This document shows, piece by piece, positions 58,252 to 64,000 of a DNA stretch of 64,000 bases. Under the pieces are notes generated by a model, which saw only the letters and a list, made by a program, of their open reading frames with translations, was not told the origin of the DNA and ran no database searches. Origin of the DNA: Oceanithermus profundus DSM 14977 (lineage in GTDB: Bacteria; Deinococcota; Deinococci; Deinococcales; Marinithermaceae); contig NC_014761.1 in the NCBI RefSeq assembly GCF_000183745.1, positions 1,426,001-1,490,000 on the forward strand, given 5' to 3'. A program made the translations under genes and the position numbers. The first letter of the stretch is position 1; every line of letters starts with the position of its first letter.

Positions 58252-58268
58252 CGCGAGGCTCCACGCAC

Positions 58269-58299
58269 GCACGCCGCCGGAGACTTCCCGGCGGCGTGC
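58269..58299 (+). terminator. Terminator of the repeat lipoprotein gene
   Basis: Arms GCACGCCGCCGG (58269-58280) and CCGGCGGCGTGC (58288-58299) with loop AGACTTC are perfectly paired and followed by AACCTTTTC. Confidence 0.85.
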
Positions 58300-58340
58300 A
58301 ACCTTTTCAGGTTTAATTTGTCTATTTCAACTTTTAACGG

Positions 58341-58369
58341 TTGACTATTCCGGGCCAACGGCTTATCCT
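58341..58369 (+). promoter_or_regulatory. Promoter of the SatD-like gene (leaderless)
   Basis: TTGACT (58341-58346), a 17-base spacer and TATCCT (58364-58369) are followed after 6 bases by the ATG. Both hexamers are near consensus, so this is the clearest leaderless promoter in the window. Confidence 0.8.
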
Positions 58370-58375
58370 GAGCGC

Positions 58376-59017
58376 ATGACCCCGGTGGTCCTCAGCGGCG
58401 ACCTCGTCGCTTCGCGCGCCTACGGCGCCGACAAGGCCGCCCGCGTCCTTTCCGAAGTCGTGAACCAGGTCAACGCCCGGTTCTCGGAGGCGCTGCTCGT
58501 ACCCCTCGACGTGATCCAGGGCGACGCCTTCCAGGGGGTCGCGGTCGCCGGCCCGGATGCCCTGGCCCTCGTCTTTCGGCTCCAGGGCGGCCTCGTCGGC
58601 CGCACCGGAGGGCGGTTGCGCAGCCGCTTCGGCCTGGGCCTCGGCGCCATCGATCAAGAGCTCGCGAACGTGGAGGACCCGTCGCTGCTCACCGGACCCG
58701 CCTTCGTGGCCGCCGCCAAAGCGCTGGCGCGGGCGCGCAAGGAAAGGCGGCAGCTCGTGCTGCAGAGCGGCCGACCCGACCTGGACGCCGCGGCGGACGG
58801 CACCTTCGGCCTGGTCGAGTTCGTGTGGAAGCGCTGGAGCGCCGAGGTGTGGCGGCGCGCGCTGCGCTACGATGAGGTCGCGGACATCGGAACGTTGGCC
58901 GAAGAGCTGGGCGTCAGCTACCAGGCGGTGCACAAGCAGCTGCACGGCCGCGGCGTTCTCGCCGTGCGCGCGGGGCTGGCCGGCGTGGGCGCGCTGCTAA
59001 AGGAGGTGGGGGGATGA
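58376..59017 (+). CDS. SatD family protein with C-terminal helix-turn-helix
   Basis: A 213-residue protein with the SatD pattern: VVLSGDLVASRAYG at the N-terminus and LDVIQGDAFQGVAV in the middle, the latter resembling nucleotidyl-cyclase-like GD motifs. The C-terminal part (IGTLAEELGVSYQAVHKQLHGRG) looks like a helix-turn-helix. SatD proteins are poorly understood and often go with a small membrane protein, as here (4-base overlap). Confidence 0.75.
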   Translation: MTPVVLSGDLVASRAYGADKAARVLSEVVNQVNARFSEALLVPLDVIQGDAFQGVAVAGPDALALVFRLQGGLVGRTGGRLRSRFGLGLGAIDQELANVEDPSLLTGPAFVAAAKALARARKERRQLVLQSGRPDLDAAADGTFGLVEFVWKRWSAEVWRRALRYDEVADIGTLAEELGVSYQAVHKQLHGRGVLAVRAGLAGVGALLKEVGG

Positions 59018-59343
59018 TCTTGGCGCTCGAGTACGTGCTGCTTTACCTGCTGGTGGTCGAGGGCGGCAACCACGCGGTGCGCTTCGTCCTGAGCCAGGTG
59101 CCGGGGGTGCAGGGCGTCGAACCCGGACTCGCACAGGCGGGGCGCTGGATCGGTTACCTGGAGCGGCTGATGATCCTGACCATGATCCTGGCCGGCGCCT
59201 ACAACGGCGTGGGCTTCGTCTTCGCGGGCAAGGCCATCGCCCGTTTCCAGAGCCGCGAGCAAACCGAGTACTATCTGCTCGGCACCTTCGCCAGCTTCGC
59301 CTGGGCGGTATTCTGGGGAACCGTCGGAAACGTGTTGATTTAG
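59014..59343 (+). CDS. DUF3307-like small membrane protein
   Basis: A 109-residue protein with three or four hydrophobic helices. The end resembles the DUF3307 family: GRWIGYLERLMILTMILAG, FAGKAIARFQSREQTEYYLLGTFASF and a Gly-rich finish. It overlaps the SatD-like gene by four bases; SatD-DUF3307 pairs are common. Function unknown. Confidence 0.7.
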   Translation: MILALEYVLLYLLVVEGGNHAVRFVLSQVPGVQGVEPGLAQAGRWIGYLERLMILTMILAGAYNGVGFVFAGKAIARFQSREQTEYYLLGTFASFAWAVFWGTVGNVLI

Positions 59344-59410
59344 TTTCTTTTGATTTTGCTAGGGACAATTACCCCGGGAAATCCTGAGCGCGACGCTTTA
59401 ATTTAGGAGC

Positions 59411-60484
59411 ATGCGCCCGGACTTTGACCGCTACCCGTTCCTGGTCGCCTGGGAGATGACCCACGCCTGCGATCTGGCCTGCAAGCACTGCCGGGCCAGC
59501 GCCGAGCCCGACCCGCTTCCCGGGGAGATCACCACCGAGGAGGCCTTCCGCTTCCTCGAGGAGATGGCCACCTACAAGCCCAAGCCCATCCTCCTCCCCA
59601 CCGGAGGCGATCCGCTCAAACGGCACGACCTCTGGGAAATCCTGGAGAAGGCCCGCGAGCTGGGGATCAAGATCGGGATCACCCCGGCGGTCACCCCGCT
59701 CTTGACCCACGAAGTGATCGACCGCTTCAAGGAGCTCGACGTGCACGCCATGGCCGTGAGCCTCGACGGGGCCAGCGCCGAGACCCACGACGAGTTCCGC
59801 GGCGTCCCCGGCACCTTCGAGCTGGCGGTGGACGCCCTCCGCTACGCCCGCTCGATCGGCCTCTCGACCCAGATCAACACCACGGTCACCAAGCAGACGA
59901 AACCCGAGCTGCCGGGACTCGCCGATCTGGGCCGCGACCTGGGCATCTCCGCTTGGGAGGTCTTCTTCTTGGTACCGGTGGGCCGCGGCGCCCTGTTGCA
60001 GCAGCTCAGCGCCGAGGAGTACGAAGAGGTGCTGCGCTGGCTCTACCAGGTCTCCAAGACCCACAAGCTGCACATCCGCACCACCGAGGCGCCCCACTTC
60101 CGCCGGGTGGTCATCCAGGAACGGATGAAGAGTGCGGACGCCGACCACGCCCTGGTGCAGAACAAGCGCGGCGTCCACATGCACGACGCCTACGGCTTCG
60201 TCTTCATCAGCTCGCAGGGTGAGGTCTTCCCCTCGGGCTTCCTGGCGATGAGCGCGGGCAACATCAAGGAGCGCAGCCTGCTCGACATCTACCAAAACTC
60301 CGAGCTCTTCCGCAAACTGCGTGACCGCAGCTACCTGAAGGGCAAGTGCCGCGTCTGCGAGTTCGGCAACGTCTGCTGGGGCAGCCGCGCCCGCGCCTGG
60401 GCCGAGACCGGCGACCCCTTCGAGTCCGAGACCCGCTGCGCCTACGTGCCCGAGGCCTGGAAGGCCGAGGTGGCGGGGGACTGA
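59411..60484 (+). CDS. Radical SAM protein with SPASM-like C-terminus
   Basis: A 357-residue radical SAM enzyme: the 4Fe-4S motif CDLACKHC near residue 17, GGDPLKRHDL, and a C-terminal Cys cluster CRVCEFGNVCWGSRARAWAETGDP with a further Cys in TRCAYVPE. This layout is shared by AhbD/NirJ-like heme-modifying proteins and the TIGR04053 group. In a nitrate-respiring organism a role in heme d1 or heme synthesis is possible, but not shown; peptide modification is also possible. TAATTT and AGGAGC precede the ATG. Confidence 0.8.
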   Translation: MRPDFDRYPFLVAWEMTHACDLACKHCRASAEPDPLPGEITTEEAFRFLEEMATYKPKPILLPTGGDPLKRHDLWEILEKARELGIKIGITPAVTPLLTHEVIDRFKELDVHAMAVSLDGASAETHDEFRGVPGTFELAVDALRYARSIGLSTQINTTVTKQTKPELPGLADLGRDLGISAWEVFFLVPVGRGALLQQLSAEEYEEVLRWLYQVSKTHKLHIRTTEAPHFRRVVIQERMKSADADHALVQNKRGVHMHDAYGFVFISSQGEVFPSGFLAMSAGNIKERSLLDIYQNSELFRKLRDRSYLKGKCRVCEFGNVCWGSRARAWAETGDPFESETRCAYVPEAWKAEVAGD

Positions 60485-60507
60485 AGTTTATTGCCGCGAC
60501 ACTCACG

Positions 60508-60525
60508 GCGGGCCTTGGGGCCCGC
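60508..60525 (+). terminator. Terminator of the radical SAM gene
   Basis: Arms GCGGGCC (60508-60514) and GGCCCGC (60519-60525) with loop TTGG, followed by TATTTATTTG. Confidence 0.7.
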
Positions 60526-60554
60526 TATTTATTTGATCGAGAATATTTCCGACG

Positions 60555-60992
60555 CTAACTTTCGCCCTTTTTCCGGTCCAGTTCTTTTAGTAACCCCACC
60601 GCCTGTCGCGGGGTGAGAACCGGAACCCGTGGGTGTTCGATCCCGGTTAGGTGTTTGTCTCCCGAAACCAATAAATCGGCCCGGGACGAAAGGGCCAGGG
60701 CCACCAGGTAGTCGTCTTTCGGATCGGTGGTAAACGCCTCGCCGCTCTCCACGTCTGATGCCACCTCGGCCCAGCGACGTAGTAGAGCCACATATCTTTT
60801 CGCTTCGGCGACCGACAAATAGGAGCGAAACTTTGGCCTTTGCAGAACGGTGTCCAGCTCGTTCAGCAGTTTTTCCGACACGACAATCTCTACCGCCCCG
60901 TCCAGCCAGTAACGCAACAACTCCGCCGGCGCACCGGCGGCGGAAAGAACGGCCGCGATCAAAACCCCCGGGTCAACTACTAGGCGAATCAC
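60555..60992 (-). CDS. PIN-domain toxin
   Basis: A 145-residue PIN ribonuclease of the toxin type (TIGR00305-like): the first acidic residue in MIRLVVDPGVLIAA, then SEKLLNELDTVL, DPKDDYLVALA with the acidic pair, and ADLLVSGDKHL with the fourth. All expected acidic positions are present. It overlaps the antitoxin gene by four bases. Confidence 0.85.
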   Translation of the reverse strand: MIRLVVDPGVLIAAVLSAAGAPAELLRYWLDGAVEIVVSEKLLNELDTVLQRPKFRSYLSVAEAKRYVALLRRWAEVASDVESGEAFTTDPKDDYLVALALSSRADLLVSGDKHLTGIEHPRVPVLTPRQAVGLLKELDRKKGES

Positions 60993-61213
60993 CGCTCGCG
61001 CGCCGCTTCCAGCTCGCGGTAGGCAATGGCCATGGCCTCATCTTCGGAAAGCTGGTTGCGCTGCCACAATTCGTCTAACAAGTCGCGGCCGAAATACGCC
61101 CTTAGCGCCGCCTCGACCACCTGGTACTCCCGGCGCCCCTCGCGAGCCGCCGCAATCTTGACGGCCTTGATCAGGTCTTCGTCGAGGTATAAGGTGGTCT
61201 TTCGTCTTTCCAT
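60989..61213 (-). CDS. Ribbon-helix-helix antitoxin
   Basis: A 74-residue protein with the RHH pattern RRKTTLYLDEDLIKAVKIAAAREGRREYQVVEAALRAYF, split here as strand RKTTLYLDEDL then helices. It likely binds its own promoter and blocks the PIN toxin. TAATAT lies 6 bases before the ATG. Confidence 0.82.
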   Translation of the reverse strand: MERRKTTLYLDEDLIKAVKIAAAREGRREYQVVEAALRAYFGRDLLDELWQRNQLSEDEAMAIAYRELEAARER

Positions 61214-61254
61214 ATTTCAATATTAACAAACCGGCGGACGGTTAAGATGAATGC
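61214..61254. promoter_or_regulatory. Divergent leaderless promoters antitoxin/holA
   Basis: The 41-base gap has minus-strand TAATAT (61220-61225), 6 bases from the antitoxin ATG, and plus-strand TAAGAT (61243-61248), 6 bases from the holA GTG. It is unusually AT-rich for this window. Confidence 0.6.
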
Positions 61255-62139
61255 GTGATCGTCTCCTTTACCGGTGACCCGTTTTTAGCCCGGCGGGCGG
61301 CGCGGGCCGAGGCCGAGCTGCGCGGACTCGAGTGGCGGCTGCTCCCGCCCGAGCCCATGGCCGTGCAGCAGGCCGCCGGGGGCGGCCTCTTCGGCCCCGG
61401 CGGGGCGATCGTGGACCTGCGCGAGGCGGGCGAAGCCGAGTGGAAGGAGCTGCGCGGGGTGCTGGAGGCGCTTCCGCAGGAGAGCGTGGTCCTCCTCTAC
61501 GACCCCAAACCCACCGCGGCCCGCAGCCGCTGGCTCGGCAAACACACCGAGAAGCGCGACCACCCCACCCCCCGCTACCGTGAGAAGGTGCGCTGGGTGA
61601 CGAACGAGATGAAGCGCATGGGCCTGAAAGCGCCGGCGGCGGTCGCCCACTACCTGGGCGAGCTCGAGGCCGACCTCGAGGCCATCCACGCCGAGCTGGA
61701 GAAGCTGGCCCTGCTCGACGGCCCCCTCACGCTCGAGCGGGTGAAGGCGGTGGTGGCGCTGGACCCCCCGCTTTCGAGCTTCGACCTTGTGGACGCCGCG
61801 GCCGCGGGCCGTTTCGAGCGCGCCATGAAGCTGCTGCGGGGGCTGCTGGACCGCGGCGAGGAGCCGCTGCGCATCCTGGGCGCGCTGAGCAAGCACTTCA
61901 CCCGCACCGCCGTCCTCTGGGCCGAGCTCCAGCGGCGCCACCTGACCGAGAAGGACGCCGCCGCGCTGCTCAAGCTGCACCCCTTCGCGGCCAAGAAGCT
62001 GCTGGCCTTTGCCCGCAGGATCGACGAAGCCCGCCTGCTGCGCGCGCTCGACGCGCTGGCCGAGGCCGAGAAGGCCGCCAAGACGGGGCGCGACCCGGTG
62101 CTGGCGCTCGAGCGGGTGCTGATGGCGCTGCGGGGCTGA
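61255..62139 (+). CDS. holA: DNA polymerase III delta subunit
   Basis: The delta subunit opens the sliding clamp within the clamp loader. The 294-residue product matches HolA in length and in dispersed features: LEWRLLPPE-like N-terminus, a VVLLYDPKP strand, YLGELEADLEAIHAELEKLAL, SSFDLVDAAAAGRFERAMKLLRGLLDRGEEPLRILGALSKHFTR split over the collar, and a C-terminal KTGRDPVLALERVLMAL. HolA has no catalytic motif, so this rests on pattern. GTG start. Confidence 0.85.
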   Translation: MIVSFTGDPFLARRAARAEAELRGLEWRLLPPEPMAVQQAAGGGLFGPGGAIVDLREAGEAEWKELRGVLEALPQESVVLLYDPKPTAARSRWLGKHTEKRDHPTPRYREKVRWVTNEMKRMGLKAPAAVAHYLGELEADLEAIHAELEKLALLDGPLTLERVKAVVALDPPLSSFDLVDAAAAGRFERAMKLLRGLLDRGEEPLRILGALSKHFTRTAVLWAELQRRHLTEKDAAALLKLHPFAAKKLLAFARRIDEARLLRALDALAEAEKAAKTGRDPVLALERVLMALRG

Positions 62140-62159
62140 CCCACGGGTCAGTTTTCGTG

Positions 62160-62165
62160 TACGAT
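62160..62165 (+). promoter_or_regulatory. -10 box of tldD (leaderless type)
   Basis: TACGAT lies 6 bases before the ATG at 62172. It overlaps the codons after an alternative upstream GTG (62157), which makes that start unlikely. Confidence 0.6.
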
Positions 62166-62171
62166 GGTTCC

Positions 62172-63566
62172 ATGCTCAGCGAAAGCACGGCCGAACGACT
62201 GATCGCCCACGCCCTCGCCCAGGGGGCCGACTTCGCGGAAGTCTACGTGGAGCGCACCAAGAACCGCAACCTGCGCCTGCTCGACCTGGAGGTACAGGAG
62301 GCCACCAGCGGCATCGAACGCGGCGCCGGGATCCGCCTCTTCTTCGGAACCCAGGTGGTTTACGCCTACACCAACGACCTCAGCGAGGCCAACCTGCTCG
62401 AGGTCACCGACACCCTGGCCCGCCTCAAGGGTGGCGGGGGCCGGGTGGACGCCCGCGGCGCCGGCGGCCTCGACTTCCGCAAGACCGCGCCCGCGGGCCG
62501 GCACGCTCCCGAGCGGCCTTTCGAGGCCCGCGATAAGCGCTGGCGCATCGAGCGGCTGGCCGAGGCCGACGCCGCCGCGCGGGTGGGCCCCGAGATCAAG
62601 AAGGTGCAGATCTACCTGCTGGAGCGCGACCAGGAGATCCTCGTCGTGAACAGCGAGGGCGTCTGGAACACCGACCGGCGGGTGCGCACCCGCTACATGG
62701 TGACGGCCATCGCCGAGAACGAGCAGGGAATGCAGACCGGCTTCGCCGGCCCTGGCCTGAGCGTGGGGCTCGAGCTCTTCGACCTGGAGCCCCCGGCCGA
62801 GCACGGCCGCGCCGCCGGCGAGCAGGCGCGGACCCTGCTCGGGGCCAGGCCCGCCCCGGCCGGCCCGATGCCGGTGGTCATCGGCAACGCCTTCGGCGGC
62901 GTCATCTTCCACGAGGCGCTGGGCCACCTGCTCGAGACCACCTCGGTCGCCCGCAAGACCAGCGTGCTCACGGACAAGCTGGGCGAGCAGATCGCCAGCA
63001 ACGCGGTCACCTACGTCGACGACGGCACCCTCCCCCACGCCTGGGGTTCGTCGGAGTACGACGACGAGGGCGCCCCCACCGAACGCACCGTCCTCATCGA
63101 GAAGGGCGTACTGAAAAGTTACATGGTGGACCGCTGGGGCAGCCTGATGACCGGCTACCGCCCCACCGGCTCCGGCCGCCGGCAGGACTACACCTTCGCC
63201 CCCACCAGCCGCATGCGCAACACCTTCATCGAAGCGGGCGACGCCTCCATCGAGAGCCTCTTCGAGGGCATCGAGTTCGGCCTCTACGCCAAGAAGATGG
63301 GCGGCGGCCAGGTCAAGCCCGGCTCCGGCGAGTACAACTTCGCGGTACAGGAGGGCTACGTCATCCGAAACGGCCGGGTGGAGGAGCCCGTAAAGGGCGC
63401 GATGCTCGTGGGCAAGGGGCCCGAGAGCATCCAGCGGATCGTGGCGGTGGCGGCGGACCGGAAGAACGCGCCGGGGATGTGCGGTTCCCTCTCGGGCTCC
63501 ATCCCCGTCGAGGTGGGCCAGCCCCACCTGCTCATCAGCGAGATCGTCGTGGGAGGCGAAGGATGA
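62172..63566 (+). CDS. tldD: Metalloprotease TldD
   Basis: TldD is the catalytic partner of the TldD/TldE (PmbA) protease, which trims peptides and matures some modified peptides. The 464-residue product has the metal site in VIFHEALGHLLE (HExxxH), and later GRVEEPVKGAMLVG plus CGSLSGSIPVEVGQPHLLI near the C-terminus, where TldD has a third ligand. ATG 62172 is chosen from the promoter pattern. The stop overlaps the ATG of the partner gene. Confidence 0.92.
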   Translation: MLSESTAERLIAHALAQGADFAEVYVERTKNRNLRLLDLEVQEATSGIERGAGIRLFFGTQVVYAYTNDLSEANLLEVTDTLARLKGGGGRVDARGAGGLDFRKTAPAGRHAPERPFEARDKRWRIERLAEADAAARVGPEIKKVQIYLLERDQEILVVNSEGVWNTDRRVRTRYMVTAIAENEQGMQTGFAGPGLSVGLELFDLEPPAEHGRAAGEQARTLLGARPAPAGPMPVVIGNAFGGVIFHEALGHLLETTSVARKTSVLTDKLGEQIASNAVTYVDDGTLPHAWGSSEYDDEGAPTERTVLIEKGVLKSYMVDRWGSLMTGYRPTGSGRRQDYTFAPTSRMRNTFIEAGDASIESLFEGIEFGLYAKKMGGGQVKPGSGEYNFAVQEGYVIRNGRVEEPVKGAMLVGKGPESIQRIVAVAADRKNAPGMCGSLSGSIPVEVGQPHLLISEIVVGGEG

Positions 63567-64000
63567 CCCTGCAAGAAGCGCAAACCTACCTGCTCGAGCG
63601 CGCCCGCGAGCGCGGCGTGGAGCTCGAGGCCCTGGCCACCGGCAGCCGCGAGCTGACGCTGCGCGCCCGGGAGGGCGACCTGGAAGAGATCACCGAGGCC
63701 GAAAGCGCGGGCATCGGGGTGCGCGTCGTCACCGGCGGCAAGACGGGCTACGCCTACACCGAGGAGCTCACCCCCGAAGCCCTGGACTGGGTGCTCGCCG
63801 AGGCGGTGGAGAACGCCGAGCTGCAGGCCGACACCGAAGGCTTCCTTCCCCCCGGCCGCCCCCTCGGCCGTCACGACCTGCTGGGCGAGGGCCTCTCCGC
63901 CCCGGTGGACGAGAAGAAGCGGCTGGCGCTGGCGCTCGAGCGCGAGGTCCAGAAGGACCCGCGGGTGCGGCAGGTGGGCGCGGCCAGCTATAGCGAACGC
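63563..64000 (+). CDS. TldE/PmbA-like protease subunit, N-terminal part (partial)
   Basis: The first 146 residues of a protein beginning MTLQEAQTYLLERARERGVELEALA are in view; the gene continues past the end. The segment AESAGIGVRVVTGGKTGYAYTEELTPEAL is the usual PmbA/TldE pattern. It overlaps tldD by four bases, as expected for the two-subunit protease. Confidence 0.85.
   Translation, partial: MTLQEAQTYLLERARERGVELEALATGSRELTLRAREGDLEEITEAESAGIGVRVVTGGKTGYAYTEELTPEALDWVLAEAVENAELQADTEGFLPPGRPLGRHDLLGEGLSAPVDEKKRLALALEREVQKDPRVRQVGAASYSER

Overview
The window is GC-rich, densely coded chromosomal DNA that looks like a thermophilic member of Deinococcota, order Thermales (Oceanithermus, Marinithermus or Thermus type). 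Supporting signs are strong bias toward G/C at third positions, a narCGHJIK nitrate-respiration operon led by a diheme cytochrome like that of Thermus, a SufU-type rather than SufE-type Suf system, and many genes whose -10 box (TANNNT) lies only 5-8 bases before the start codon, as expected for leaderless mRNAs. The organism call is inferred from gene content; no alignment was run.

Layout: (1) 0-2.3 kb, the end of aroC, then aroK-aroB-aroQ and tRNA-Asp. (2) 2.3-6.4 kb, a rhodanese/GlcF-like pair divergent from recN, then a CidA/CidB-like membrane pair. (3) 6.4-7.1 kb, a gene-free stretch of tandem and palindromic repeats. (4) 7.1-17.1 kb, uvrA, proBA, a YihY protein, coaX, a diguanylate cyclase, a trans-sulfuration enzyme and a lipoprotein. 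(5) 17.1-23.7 kb, sufCBD and sufSU with small genes and a hydrolase. (6) 23.7-34.1 kb, a PAS/GAF/BTAD regulator divergent from narC-G-H-J-I-K. (7) 34.1-37.7 kb, gpsA, a SpoIIM-like membrane protein, pyrE, pyrF and tRNA-Val. (8) 37.7-43.1 kb, a minus-strand nitrous-oxide accessory cluster (two-component system, nosD, nosF, two nosL-like genes, nosY) without nosZ in view. (9) 43.2-48.0 kb, ftsX and an EnvC-like activator, hpf, ftsE on the opposite strand, and ctpA. (10) 48.0-54.4 kb, an ABC exporter and metH. (11) 54.5-56.6 kb, a solitary GIY-YIG nuclease gene, a dense cluster of REP-like palindromes and a decayed gamma-glutamyltransferase. (12) 56.7-64.0 kb, a repeat-containing lipoprotein, a SatD/DUF3307 pair, a radical SAM protein, a PIN/RHH toxin-antitoxin pair, holA, tldD and the start of its partner.

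The main physiological theme is anaerobic respiration on nitrogen oxides: the Nar operon moves electrons to nitrate, the nos accessory genes imply an N2O reductase elsewhere, and the Suf genes and GlcF-like protein provide or use Fe-S clusters. The least ordinary parts are the repeat regions at 6.4-7.0 and 54.8-56.0 kb. They share one palindromic family (about 11 copies, both orientations), and the denser block starts 45 bp after a GIY-YIG nuclease gene whose own start codon lies in a perfect inverted repeat.
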